A stretch of 64,000 nt of DNA, taken from NCBI GenBank assembly GCA_014529385.2, contig CM043952.1, forward strand, positions 70,689,299-70,753,298, written 5' to 3'. This stretch comes from Adiantum capillus-veneris (Eukaryota; Streptophyta; Polypodiopsida; Polypodiales; Pteridaceae). Of the stretch, positions 9,424-21,443 are shown in pieces (the stretch's first letter is position 1; every line of letters starts with the position of its first letter). The translations under genes were made by a program, and so were the position numbers. The notes under the pieces are model-generated. The model was not told the DNA's origin and did no database searches. It saw only the letters and a list, made by a program, of their open reading frames with translations.

Positions 9424-10938
9424 TGATGCATGGTTTTTAGGACCCCTTCTGAAGATGCAATAAAGGCACAGTCAGTTGTTGGGGAGATGAGGATACTCTA
9501 GTCCAAGGGATCTCGAAAGAGAAGAAAAATCTACTTCACAAGCACCAAAGAGTAAAAAGTGCCATGGACAGAAGATATGTGGGAACGAGCTCTTATGCAT
9601 GCCTACAACCTATATCTTACAGAATAGCCCATTCTAGGTGTGAATTTCTAGTGAAATTTACACGAGGATGTTTGTGTGGACTCACAGCATAGCATACTCC
9701 GTTTTCACTTTTTTACCTACAGTAAATATTTTTTACCACAGTAAATATTTTTCACCTACATGGTAAATACAAATCACTTTTTACCTACAGTAACTTTTTT
9801 TACCCATGGTATATATTTTTTACTGCACCATAAGTATTTGGTAGGTAACAGTTCACTGTTACTAGAAGTAGTGATTGGGCATCAACAATGCAGTTATAGG
9901 AGGAGAAAAGGGGAAAATCTTATGGTAAAGGTGAGTCAACAGGGATAAAGACTTTTGAGTTGAAAAGAGACATGCTGATTTTTTCAAAGAACACATGTCA
10001 AAAGAAGCCATGGTTGAGGATTTTTTGAGAATTTGATATTCAGGAGGACCCAGCTGCCACCTCCCCCCCGCAGGTCCCCCCCTGACATGTGCAGAACCTC
10101 CAGTTTCAACAACCACCTCACCTGCTCTTAAATGCTGGTCAAGGCCTTATCCCCATGTGTCACAATCAGAAAAATCAGCATTTACCCTCCCCTCTCACAT
10201 CACTCTAGAGAATATCTTGATGGTGACATATCAGGTGACCTCAATCTGTTGACCACCCTAAGCAAAAAGTAACCCCAATCAGCGGATTTAAGCATGTTTA
10301 TCCCTAATCCTAAACCCTCTCAGAAACCTATATAAGGAGGCCTTCTCTCACTCAAAACCAACACTTCACCCACTTCACCAAGCAACGAAGCTATGATGAC
10401 ATTGTTCACAACGAGGAGCTATGGATGGAGCTCTACTCTCTCTCCCTCTCTCTCTCTCTCTCCCTCTAGTATGCTACATTACTAGCCCTAAAACCTAAAT
10501 AAGGAGTCTTTTCTCATGCTCCATGTCCACCATCCTTGCCATCATTCTCTAAGGTATTGATGTGTTGCTAGTAGGATCATACCTACTTGCTGGGTTGATT
10601 GTTTTTGACAAGGGATTATGCCATCCTTGGCTTGCTTCTCTATATCCTTGTTATGTATGATCAGATGCCGTTGTATTGTTAAGCTGATGTCTTGTGTATA
10701 TATATGCTACATAAGGTCCCTAAGCTTCATTTCTATGTGTTTTGCCATATGTTTTGATGCCATCATAATGCCAGAAGTCTCACTTGCCTATGTGCACTAT
10801 GTGTGAGGTCCCTAAACCTCTTAATTTAGGGTGGTGCCCCCTTTGTTTTGTTCTTTGCTTGTTTGCATGAGGCGTGGTTTGTGGATTGTGCACGAGTACA
10901 GAGGCCACTCGATTGCACTGCTCTTTTTCCCGCTATCA
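9424..10938 (+). repeat. 3' LTR of element A, complete (1515 bp)
   Basis: Starts TGATGCATGG and ends CGCTATCA, so the ends form the short inverted repeat TGAT...ATCA. TATA-like box at 10329-10335; TTTTTACC-type tandem motif at about 9705-9850. The sequence after 10938 is element R protease coding DNA. The first five bases there, ATGCT, would be the target duplication; its partner would be left of this window. Confidence 0.88.
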
Positions 10939-12118
10939 ATGCTGAACCATCATCCATTACCTTTGTTTCCATTCGAATTCCCACAATGTAGGGTTGTCCA
11001 AGGATGAGATGATATGAAGATGTATCCTGTACAAAGAAGTTTTGGTCAATATTTACATCACCTATTGTCACCTTCACACCTGGATGTGCTGCATATAATT
11101 CACCGAATGAATTGTTTGCCACTTTTACCATCCAACCATGATCTGTGTCCATCAGCCATTTGCACTTGTTGTAGAGACTCTTTGACATTATGTTCATTTC
11201 TAAACCATGGTCAATCAAGGCAACAAATGGCTCTTCAAGATCACCTACGTTGACCAAAGTTTCTGTAGTAGCCCTTGCCGAGTGACTTCGTGAATAGTAG
11301 CTCCTTGGAATAAATTCAACTTCTTCACCATCATTTGAGAAATACACTTGCTTCACTCTCCCACTAGATTGGTAGCATCCTACCATAGCTCCATCATCCT
11401 CCTTATTTTGCAACTGCATCCCTTGTGTCTTCAAGGTTTCCCCTTCAACCTGTGGACGAGAAACTTCAGCAAGAGTTTGCCTCTTCCTCTTGATGATGTC
11501 AATGATCTCCTCGTGGAATTCATGCTTTGCAATGCCAAGGACTTCTCCCAGAGTGAACTCAATCTTGCTATTCAAAATCCTTTCCTCCAAGACTTTCTTC
11601 AAATCTGTAGCAACCTCAATATCAGATTGTAGTTTATAAGTTGGGCCTTTTGTCTTACCTTTTGTTGGCTCTTTCTTCTTTCCTATTGTTGTAGACTCCT
11701 CCATGAGTACTTCTGGTGGAGACACTCCTTGTGTCGGGGGTGTTTGGGAAGGCATTGAGTCACTTCTTCCCCCACTTCTAGAAGCTCTTTTTGATGGTCC
11801 TTCATCAGCATTCTCACGTCTGCGCTTCTCTTTTACAATAGCCTCATTTTGTTGGCACTTTGTAATGTAGGCATGCACTGACAATGAGTCCACTGGATCA
11901 TTCCATCCTGTTTCTAAACGTATGCAATCACCTGCTTCATCTAGCATCTCTTTTGTAAGCTTTCTCTTTTTAGCTAATTGCATGACATTTGGCCAAATTT
12001 GACCATGATGGTCACTCACCTCTTTATCACTAAGATGCTCAACTTTTATTCCATAAGTAGCTGCCTCAATTGGAGAGGTGGCATGGTTAGTTGCCAAATC
12101 TTCAACTAAGGTTTGCAT
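10939..12118 (-). pseudogene. linker and retropepsin-like protease of element R, truncated
   Basis: About 393 codons on the minus strand, directly after an in-frame TGA that separates it from gag. A charged linker (KKKEPTKGKTKG) precedes a retropepsin-like domain with FVALIDHGLEMNIMS (D-H-G in place of D-S/T-G, probably inactivating) and the distal HLILGQPYIVGIRME motif. The frame then runs into element A LTR sequence at 10938, so the last 37 or so codons of the open frame are foreign. Such proteases cut the Gag-Pol precursor. Confidence 0.65.
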
Positions 12119-13148
12119 TCACCCCTTCCCAAAGTTATTTCTCAATGGTAGACTTGTCTCTCTTAAGTGTATTTTACCATCCTTAAAAAAGACAATATCT
12201 TTTGTCAAAGCATCACTAAAATCATCACAATCCCTTCTTACATGATCTGTACTATCACACCAAATACATCTACTAACAAACCCTTCTTTGGGCTGTTGCC
12301 TTTGCCTAGGAAATGGCCCTGACGGTTGGCCTTTTTCTTCAAGCTTTGCAAGCTTCACCTTCAAGTCACGCATTCCCTTCACAAGCTCATCTAGCATGGA
12401 CTCATCAAACTTAGGAGCGATAAAATTAGGCTTTACCATTTTGTCAGAAGTTGAGGTGGAAGGACTTGTAGTGTTTACTACCATCTTGTCCCTTCTTCTT
12501 TGTTGTTTGGCAAGCAGTGAGACAACACCTTCAACCTCATTCCAATCGGTCTTTAGTCCTTGCTCATCATCTTTATCTTCAAGAAGAAGCTCCAAATTTT
12601 CTTGAAACTCTTTACTTGCAGCTTGTAAGAAAAGATCTGTCTTCTCTGCATCTAGTGTGGCCCTTTCTGTCCTGGTGAGTTGTGCATAGCATCGCTCAAA
12701 TTCCCTAAGTAGCTCTGTTATTGATATTCCTTGCTTTGGCTTGACTATCCATTCTAAGAATGTCCTTTTGGCTACTCTCTCAGAGTCCTCCATGAAATAT
12801 TCCTCCTTCAAAGCTACTTTGAGTTCTTCCCAGTTTCTCCGATGCCATCTTTAATTCCCCTAACATGTTCCCTAAGTTCTGGAGCAACAACTAGCTCAAA
12901 GCTTTGAATCATCTCACCTTCTGAAACACGATGCAGCTCCATCTCCTTCACATACTCGTCCAGATACTTGGTTACATCTTTTCCATTGAACTGATCCATT
13001 CTATTGACAACCGCTTGTATGGCTTTGGTTACTGAAATCTCCCTTCTTTCAGTGGCATGTTGTTGTTGCATGAACATTGAAAATACTTGAAACATTTGCA
13101 TTGTTCCTGGGTCAAAATTCATATCCTGTTGCTCAACATGATCACCCA
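12119..13148 (-). pseudogene. gag: gag of element R, frameshifted
   Basis: N-terminal piece from ATG 13148 (MGDHVEQQ) with QFNGKDVTKYLDEY, a gag-like capsid start. A frameshift at about 12812-12840 leads to the next piece, where the other frame reads NWEELK then a segment with AKRTFLEWI and a CCHC knuckle CIWCDSTDHVRRDC near 12205-12250. A TGA at 12119-12121 ends it in frame with the protease part. Capsid and nucleocapsid role by family knowledge. Confidence 0.65.
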
Positions 13149-13608
13149 TGGTTACCCACAAACTCTCACCCTGGCAGTTTCATGCCGGGTTCACCGAAAA
13201 TATGTCGAGAAATTTGTGGTCTTGTCAGGAAAGCACCAGGCTTTTGGCTGTGAGAGTTTGTGAGAGAACTCCAAAAATCATATGAAGGAGTTAAACCATA
13301 GATGCCATGAAGTATAGGGTTTGGAAGGAAGTGCAATCAAAGAAGCTTCATTCTTTCTCTCTTGTACTCACACACACAAATAAAGAACACAAAAGAGAAT
13401 ATCAAAACAACACAAAGATGAAAACATCAAGGCTATGCATATCGCATCATGGGTAATATGAAAAGGTTAATAGATGAGTTAATGGCGTTCAATCTTTGCT
13501 GTCCAAACAGGCTACGAATTGTTCTTTAGAACTGTAGTTTTGTGCTTACCATAATATATATGTTTTGTCTAGTGATTGGGATTAATTGTGTCTACAAATC
13601 CTCTTGGT

Positions 13609-13827
13609 TCATAGCAAGATAACTACACTTACGTCAAAAGAAAAGTTATAGTCTATAAGAGGTAGTATGATGGGATCCGGTGAAAGAAGTATTTCACTGA
13701 GCCTTTCTAGGCCAAAGAGAAACACTATATGTTGTTGAAAGTGTATTTTACGGCTAATCCATATGTTAATTATAATAGATCGCACAGATTGGAAGCGATA
13801 TAAATTCTCATCATGTGGATTATTCAT
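13609..13827 (-). CDS. pre-gag leader ORF (72 aa), conserved module, element R
   Basis: Intact 72-codon frame. It differs from the copy at 382-164 by a handful of residues and from the element A version (3589-3816) by about 40 percent over the shared 58 residues. It lies between the LTR and gag, in the same relative place as in element A although the distance to gag is longer (about 460 bases). Unknown function. Confidence 0.5.
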   Translation of the reverse strand: MNNPHDENLYRFQSVRSIIINIWISRKIHFQQHIVFLFGLERLSEILLSPDPIILPLIDYNFSFDVSVVILL

Positions 13828-14129
13828 CTAGGATAGTATGTGAGAAATGTAGATATGAGAGAAGTGAAGAGATGAAAAGTTTCCCTCCCAAGCCCTATTC
13901 TTGCCCGTAGGCAATAAGGATACTACGGGGAGAGATGTACCTGTAGCAAGGAGAACCTAGAATTTGTAGAGATAATGAATTTCTAAGAGTGAGAGAGATA
14001 GGTTTGGTTAAGGAGATGAGATTAGATATATATATATGTTGGATAAGAGATGAAAAAGAAAACAACAAGAAATCAACAAAATATCAATGTAGAATACATC
14101 TTACTTGTCAAACCCTTCGACACCATTTT

Positions 14130-14576
14130 TGATGGAGAGAGATGAAGAGGGAAGAATTCAACTTTGATTGATACACCAATTCCAAGACCTTCTTCGATTA
14201 GAGTTGATCTTCCAAGGATAGCTTACAAGAATGGCTAGTCTTCCTCTAAGAGAAAGTGTAGGCTTAGGCATATGTTAATGGCTAAGTACAATTAGGCATT
14301 ACTATTCTCACTCCCTCATCAATTCATCTCATGAATGGCTTGAATACATTTCAAGGAAGAAGAGGTCCCCTTTTATAGGTGAAGGAAACCCCCAAGGGTT
14401 TACATAAGAAGAGAAGAGCCAGTGCCAACAGAAACTGGAAAAGTTGGAAATGAGTTGTCCCTGCATGATGTGGGCAGACTGGGGTCCAGTATTTTGATCA
14501 TATCTCCTCAACCGTGGCTTCAAATAAAAAAGTAAAAATATAGGCAGAAAATTGAGCTCATTCTCTACGACTCCCA
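14130..14576 (-). repeat. probable 5' LTR of element R
   Basis: Minus strand TGGGAGTCG...CTCCATCA, about 447 bp, TATA-like TATAAAAGG at plus 14371-14377, followed after four bases by TGGTGTCGAAGGG. It matches 685-1130. Flanking sequence beyond 14576 is unrelated to that beyond 1130 apart from a shared TTTT, which supports this end as the outer element boundary. Confidence 0.55.
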
Positions 14577-14580
14577 TTTT

Positions 14581-16399
14581 ATATACTTTTTCCCATCTGG
14601 ATTGGAACTTTGTGTAAAAAATTCATCAAAATAGGGTACAGTTTTTGCAGCAAAAGTCTTCTTGTGGTCCCCTAAGCCTAGACTTTTATTTGATTCCAAT
14701 GGACACCTCATGCCATATGAAAGCATGACATTGCTCCTTGACAAAGTTTTGTAATCATGCTTGCAATAATGCATTAAAATAGGGATATCTTTGAGAATCA
14801 TGAAAGCTAGTGTCCCACTTGGATTTGATTCCTTCTTAGTAGCTTATGTAAAAAAATATAAGAAATATACATAAAAAATATATATGTTGGAAGCTACCAT
14901 AGATATAGGATCTAGCTAGGGTGTGAGATGATAATGAGATAGTAGAAATAAAGAATCAATGCTTTTTGCCCCAAGTTAAAGAGGCTGAGCTATTGACGCT
15001 TTTTCCATAGTACTTTTGATGGTAAAGTAAGAATATGTTACCCTTGAGATAAATAGGATGATATAGAAAGCTTATTATTATACTTAAATATGCATATGTA
15101 CATTATAGAAAATATAATTATGTATCTAAAAAGTGGCAAGATAGATCTTGTAGCATGCGTTCCCACTATGTACGTGTCACATCACGACAACGCTCCCTAG
15201 CAATGACGGCACCATCGTTGCTAAGGGAGGGGTGCTATGTATAGAAAATGAAGTAATTTCTAGAAAGGCATGAACAAGATGAAGGACGAAGGCCCATGGA
15301 GGTTAGCATGGTTTTGAGGAGAAAGTAAGAGGTGGCTAATCATGGTGGGGAAGAAGGAGTCTGGAGGAGTGGATTTTTCTCTCGCCTTGCCATCATGAAG
15401 AAGCAATTCATAGCCATGAATCTTGAGTTCTCTCTCCCTAATCTACCATAGCTATCAAGCCTAACCTATCTCACTCCAAACCAATCAAATGTAAGCCATA
15501 GCTTTGAGCTCCCTTTGCCTTTGCATGAACTCTATCACACACACCCCCTTGTGAGTCTAAATTGCCATAAACAATCCACCTTCTTATAATCTCTCAGCAT
15601 TAATGGAAGCAACAAAGAAGGAAAGAACTAAAATCATATAGGAAAATTGAAGGAAGAAAAGAGAACATGAGGAGGAGAGTTCTCGAAGGCAATTAAGGTA
15701 GTGGAAAGCAAACAAAGGAGGAAGTTTGAAAACTTCTTGATGAAAATTGAAGAATGAAGAATGACACTAAGTGCAGGAAAGGAGTTCTACAAAGCTCTTG
15801 CTGGAAATTGAAGCAAGGAGAGTGGCATGGAGGATCACCATCATCAGCTTAAACTTGATTAATCATGTTGATAAGTCACAGATCCGTTAACGACCCGCTT
15901 AATCTTTGTTAAGGGAGCTTAAACTCCATAGTTTTCAGTTAATCTAAGTGATGGTGTTGTTAACAACCTGCCTTGGCTATTGATTAATTTGTACTCAAAG
16001 CTTTCCTGGGTTTATTTATGATTTTGGTGATTGCCAAAGCTTTTCATGTCTATTGTTCTCTCTCACATACACACCTTTCCACAAGCAGAGGCCCCGTGCC
16101 TTCCCAGGTCACGTTTTGAACACGTATCCCCCGACATTCTTGGTGAATCTGACGTGAAACGAGCTGGGGTGGGAGGTGAAGATGGAGAATTTGGAGCAGA
16201 TGATGAAGCTTATGGATACAATAACTTCGAAAGGATTTGATAAAAATTTAGCAGTTCTAGATTAATCAAAGATACTGCAATTGGTTTAGGGGTGTTTGCT
16301 TGAGTGAAAGCCATGAAGATGAAAAAGCAAGTTGACGATGCGATAGAGATGGCACTTGATGCCGTATGGGAACAATGTGGTGTTTTTCAAGGGCACGAT
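14581..16399. other. no recognised gene
   Basis: AT-rich sequence. The longest plausible frame is 16031-16240 plus (69 codons, acidic end), which I do not recognise. It could be an exon or chance. Confidence 0.5.
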
Positions 16400-16978
16400 C
16401 CTAGTACTAGCAAAAGTCTGGTAAGAGTATGGCAAGGCATCAAGAACAATCTGCACAAGGGAATTGTCTAAAATGACTTCACTTGCAAAAATAAGTTGCG
16501 CATTGATATCCTTGACACTAGCAAGGAGAGTGTCCATATCATCTTCCTCATGCATAATCTTCGATTCCAGCTCTTTACGCAGCCATACAATTTTAGCCTC
16601 ATTGCGACTTGCATAAAGACCAGCCAGAATATCCCAAGCCTGTTTGGGAGATTTCACTGAACAAATGTGGGGAGTAATAGTGCGCTTCACAGACAACACA
16701 ATTAATGCATGAGCATGCGCATCTTTTACAACACAATGAGCTTGCTCAACTGTAGGCAAAACAACTCTAACAGCAGCAATCCTTGCAGCAAGACCTGCAA
16801 CATCTTCAACATCACCTACGTCCTCAGAACCAGGACGCACATCAATGCCCTGCACAATATTCCAGATGCTCTTCGACATGAACATGTTGCATCATATAAG
16901 CCACATAGGGTAATTGTCCCCATCCAATCTATCCTCAGCAGCAAACATCTTGAACACATCTGTGTTATTGTCAGCCAT
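16400..16978 (-). pseudogene. gag: Ty1/copia gag fragment (UBN2-like)
   Basis: Minus-strand frame from ATG 16978 with FKMFAAEDRLDGDNYPMW, then after an in-frame TGA at 16892 IWNIVQGIDVRPGSE, AWDILAGLYASRNEAK and a YQTFAS end. These are standard landmarks of copia gag. The TGA is probably a decayed codon because the frame is unchanged across it. Homology stops near 16400; zinc knuckle, protease and pol are missing, so this is a truncated 5' end. The primer-binding site and LTR are upstream at 17290-17530. Confidence 0.75.
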
Positions 16979-17285
16979 GGTAAATGCTGCACCTGATGTG
17001 AAAACTACCCAAAAAGAGGAGAAATGAAACGGGAACAACACGTGATATATAGCACAAATCGTAGAATATTGTAATGGACCTGTTATGCAGAAAACGGCAC
17101 TAAAAGAAATTTTGCACAAAATGATGAAATAGCCTGCGTAGTACTGCTTGTAGTGGAAACGAAGACCGGAATGAGCCCGAATCAAAAATCTGAGAAGAAG
17201 AATGCTCACCAAAGCTCACTAAAATTGGAGAAAGTGAGCAGGGGTGTGTTGGAGCTGCTGGCGACTAAGCTTGGGAGGATGCAAT

Positions 17286-17301
17286 TTGCTCTGATAACAA
17301 T
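17286..17301 (-). other. copia primer-binding site
   Basis: Minus strand ATTGTTATCAGAGC directly after the LTR end CCCCACA. It resembles the initiator-Met tRNA site TGGTATCAGAGC with one change. Confidence 0.75.
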
Positions 17302-17530
17302 TGTGGGGATTAGGGTTGTAGGAAAAAACACACAACTTGGAGAAGACGAAGGAATCTCAAGGCACACAACCGAGAGTGTATTACTTAGTGTGCAATGGAA
17401 AGATGGATAGCCCTAGAATGATGGGAGTATATACAATGCACGGGGGAAAAAACCTCCTAACGAGGTAAAAAATGCACCCGGCGGTCCTAAGTGTGTTCAC
17501 ACACATCACTACCACATGTATATGGTAACA
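17302..17530 (-). repeat. LTR of the copia gag fragment (about 229 bp)
   Basis: Minus strand TGTTACC...CCCCACA with a TATATACTCC box inside. It carries the gag fragment's primer-binding site on one side. On the outer side (17531-17545) the minus strand reads AAGAGTGGAGGG, which is polypurine-like, so this LTR could also be the 3' LTR of another copy. Confidence 0.65.
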
Positions 17531-17755
17531 CCCTCCACTCTTATTTTGGCATTTGGGAGTGTCCTTTTCTACCATTTATCTATAGAGGAGAATTTAAAAG
17601 TCCATGATGGTGCGGTCCTTTGGGAGGTAATTCTATTAGTGATAGCAAGAGTTTGTCTTGGTGGCAATGAAGGAGGGTATTGGATGGGGCATGGCTTGCC
17701 AGATTTTGTGTGTTTCTATGCTTTGTGGTAATTGGTGTTTTGTACTTCCTCCTTG

Positions 17756-17785
17756 AGTCTCTCTCTCTCTCTCTCTCTCTCTATA
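17756..17785. repeat. CT microsatellite
   Basis: About 13 CT units. Confidence 0.9.
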
Positions 17786-17811
17786 GGTTTGTAGGGTAGG
17801 TATAATGATCC

Positions 17812-17980
17812 CTATGTCTGTGTGCACACGTACATGTGCATGCGTATGTGTCAATTGAGCCTTTGTGAGGGGAAGCACTAAAGAGACTATTGGGTGGTTT
17901 GACATACACATGCAAACATGCGCATGCATGTGTATGTGTCAAGTGAGCCTTTGTGAGGGGAAGCACTAAAGAGACCAGTG
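17812..17980. repeat. imperfect tandem duplication, about 87-bp unit
   Basis: TGAGCCTTTGTGAGGGGAAG and its flanks occur at about 17857 and 17944, each preceded by a CA/TG-rich stretch ending TATGTGTCAA. Confidence 0.8.
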
Positions 17981-18737
<757 letters not shown>

Positions 18738-18889
18738 GGATAAGTTGGCCATTAATGTGGAGAGAATAAAGCTGGAGAATATCTACTTTTTACATTTCTC
18801 TCAAGGTTATTTTTAACTTTGAGGCACTCTTTCTAGAAACACGTGCTATGTTGGAAATGACTCATTTGCAGCCTCTTGAAGACGAAACC

Positions 18890-18907
18890 TTAACACTAGG
18901 TTGGTAA
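18890..18907 (+). repeat. left terminal inverted repeat
   Basis: TTAACACTAGGTTGGTAA, exact complement of 20220-20237. Confidence 0.85.
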
Positions 18908-20219
18908 TGGGACATTTTTATGTCCTGGGACACTTTTATGTCCTGTTAAGTGACCATTTTCCTTGAATTATGTCAAGAGTTTCAAAATGGATTTTGAGGT
19001 GCTATCGGTCTAGAAAGTTGTCTCATGAGCTGAAAAAAACTCAACATTTTTTTGGAATATCAGTTTCATCTTTAACCTTGTCCTTGCACAACATTTCACA
19101 ACCTAAACTATGTGAAAAAACGGGTCCTGTTTTTGGCTTTTTTCAACTTTTTGCAACTATACCACTCTAGAATTCATGTTTGTGAGGTCTATAATGCTAG
19201 AGAACTATCTTTAGTAGTCCTCAACATGTCCTAATGCTTCTAGGGAGAAATAAATGTTAAAGTTGTAAGTTATGACCAAATTACAAAAATTGTCAAATCC
19301 TGTTTTTTTAGCCAATTTTAGCTCTTCTATGATTTTTTTGGTGACTTTCATGATATCCAAATGCAGTTTTGATTTTCTACGTTGCATATTGTAACATAAA
19401 GCTAATATTCCTTGAGTTTTGGGGCACCTAATACCCTATTTTGCATAGTAGACAAGGATGGTTGATTTTTTCAATTATAGAAGAAAACGAAACATTTTAG
19501 TATATCAAGTATAGCTTTTTCAATATTGTTAGTTTCTTGTGACAACTACATGCATTTTGTAGGTAGTAACCATATCTAGTCATAAGGATCAAATTTGGAT
19601 AGATATTGAATAGTTTCTATGGGATTCTACAACTCATAATGTTGAACCCAGTTTTTTCATGTTTGCTGTATTTAGCACTTCATCTTTGTCCCCAAGATTC
19701 CCCTTGGTAAGAGATGTATTATTCTTTTGACATGCTCCATGGCTCCTTATGAACCTAAAGGAAAATAGGGAACTAAGAAAACATGCATATATTATTTGTA
19801 TTGAGTGTGGCTATAGAAACTTTGATGATAGGTTTGCAGAATGGCAAAAATTCAACTTTTTTGTACCTATTTCTTTTGGCAAAACAAAAAATAGTGAGTG
19901 AGAAGCAATCATATGTTCTGATCACCAACCCATTGAAGTTAACTAGAGAATTTATCTCAAGTCCTACAAAAATCCCTAATCTTATTTTTATGCAACAAAA
20001 CGTAAGAAATGATTGTTTTGATGAAAATGTACTGTTCCATCAACTTTGGAGGCTTGGTGTGACCAAAAGATGAGAAATTTTACAAGTTTCTTATTTTTTA
20101 CATGTGTAGTAGGACTTGAACTATAACCTCATGAAAGGATTTTACAAAATGAGTGGATCTATTATGGTTTTGGAGGTTTTTTTCAAAACCCTGAAAGGAC
20201 ACTTTTATGTCCTGTTAGG

Positions 20220-20237
20220 TTACCAACCTAGTGTTAA
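20220..20237 (-). repeat. right terminal inverted repeat
   Basis: TTACCAACCTAGTGTTAA, exact complement of 18890-18907. Confidence 0.85.
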
Positions 20238-20599
20238 TATAGACAGCCCAAAGCAATTGGCTCTAGAGGGGAAATTCAAGCATTATGTGGGATGCCAATC
20301 TCACGGCCTGTTCAGATGATGTTTATGCCGCCATCAAGGAGATCTAACCAAGGGCGCCCCCTGCATGTTGGACACTATGTGCAGTCTTATGAAAAGGAAT
20401 GAGAAAGATGCTCCATTATCACTGCCTACTTATGATTTTTTGGTTGTAGTAGTTCACAGGTCACACAAATTGGAGGGGAGACTCCAATCATCTTACAAAT
20501 GCTTGTTGCAAGGATTACTGCAAGCAAGACAATTACCTTGCAATTTTAGAGGGGGAGCTTTCACACTGCAATCTACACTTCTCTTCATTTAAATTCAAC
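20238..20599. other. no recognised gene
   Basis: A 75-codon plus frame at 20365-20592 has no family I recognise. Confidence 0.4.
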
Positions 20600-20809
20600 A
20601 TGTATTTTTGCAAAAGCATGTGCTTCTAAAACTGCCATATTACTAGTATACATAAAATAGTGGGTCATTACATTACGTATAAAATCCGTATGAGGGGAAA
20701 TGGCTCATTGTGAGAAAATCCATATCTTGTCCATATGTAGGGGGGTAGGTTAGCATGTAAGATACTGTACATAGGGGGGTCTCTCTAATTTGGATGCACA
20801 CAGGTGACA
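20600..20809 (-). repeat. 3' LTR start of the decayed copia element (distal limit uncertain)
   Basis: Minus strand TGTCACCTGTGTGC begins at 20809 right after a GGGGGGA polypurine run (20810-20817) that follows the RNase H end. The far end of the LTR cannot be fixed without a second copy. Confidence 0.5.
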
Positions 20810-20820
20810 TCCCCCCATTA

Positions 20821-21364
20821 CTAATAGTGAATTCCCCGGGGGCATCTGAGCCATACACACTCAACCGTAGCTGCGAAGACTGCCCTGTACTTTGCCTCAC
20901 AAGTAGAAGTGGCCACAGTAGGTTGCTTCCTGCTCAACCATGAGATACATGAACTGCCGAGCATGAAATAGAAAACCACTTGTGGACACTCATGTGTCAA
21001 AACAACCGGCCCAATTTGAGTCCAAAAAATCATGTAAGTCTGGAGGCAACGATCCCCCCTTGGGATAAAACAAACAAAGATGTAAAAAGCCACCCAAGTA
21101 GCCAAAAATCCTCTTGACAACCTACCAATGCTTAGACCCTGGGCTATGCATGAATCTATGGACCTGTGAGACTGCAAATTGAATATATGGCCTTGTGTTG
21201 CATACATAATTAAGGCAGCCAATAGAAATTTGGTAAAGAGTGACATCAGCAGGATCACCAACATCATGAAGAATCAATTTCAAACATATTTCCATGGGAG
21301 TGGCAGTAGGTTTGCAATTCTCAAGTTTAAACCTATTTCCATGGGAGTGGCAATAGGTTTGCAA
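20821..21364 (-). pseudogene. copia RNase H region, frameshifted
   Basis: Pieces in register with copia RNase H: NCKPTATPMEI, IGCLNYVCNTRPYI, VSQVHRFMHSPG, then in other frames DSNWAGC, SRKQPTVATSTCEAKY and a WLR end. Frameshifts at about 21122 and 20980 disable it. A 47-bp tandem duplication at about 21285-21375 repeats the PTATPM coding segment. Confidence 0.75.
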
Positions 21365-21443
21365 TCCTCAAGTCCAAACTTACATAGCGATGTCTCTATG
21401 TAACTTGTATGACACAGGCAATACCACCATCACACTGCTTAAA

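Larger units (their letters stand above)
1135..10938 (+). mobile_element. Ty3/gypsy retrotransposon, Tat-like (element A), nearly complete but inactive
   Basis: Element with 5' LTR (1135-2531, missing its first 136 or so bases), primer-binding-like site, pre-gag leader ORFs, gag with a zinc knuckle, aspartic protease, reverse transcriptase, RNase H, a second plant-type RNase H, integrase, polypurine tract and 3' LTR (9424-10938). RNase H before integrase places it in Ty3/gypsy, and the duplicated RNase H points to the Tat lineage, in which extra ORFs before gag are also known (Ogre-type elements). The coding region carries several premature stops (near 4096, 4314, 4600, 5615, 7583 and 8045), absent at matching positions in the related composite at 52432-62933. 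It sits inside element R; the base after the 3' LTR resumes the R protease frame. Confidence 0.9.
10939..14576 (-). mobile_element. Ty3-like retrotransposon (element R), 5' half; interrupted by element A
   Basis: Minus-strand element with LTR (14576-14130), leader with the conserved small ORF (13827-13609), gag (13148-12119) and protease region (12118-10939). It is cut off inside the protease domain at the element A 3' LTR boundary. Reverse transcriptase and the rest are absent here and are predicted left of the window, beyond element A. It differs from element A in gag but shares the pre-gag module. Confidence 0.75.
18890..20237. mobile_element. non-autonomous terminal-inverted-repeat transposon between TTAA sites
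   Basis: The two ends are perfect 18-bp inverted repeats: TTAACACTAGGTTGGTAA at 18890-18907 and its complement at 20220-20237. If TTAA is the duplicated target, the element proper begins CACTAGGTTGGTAA. TTAA duplication is typical of piggyBac; a CACTA start is typical of En/Spm, but the 3-bp flanks (TAA and TTA) do not match as that family requires. Subterminal GGACAYTTTTATGTCC palindromes occur twice at the left (about 18910-18945) and once at the right (about 20197-20212). The 1.3-kb interior has no recognisable transposase. Confidence 0.7.

Noticed and set aside
16031-16240. 69-codon plus frame with acidic end
   Set aside because: No recognised family, no convincing splice context; left as unassigned.
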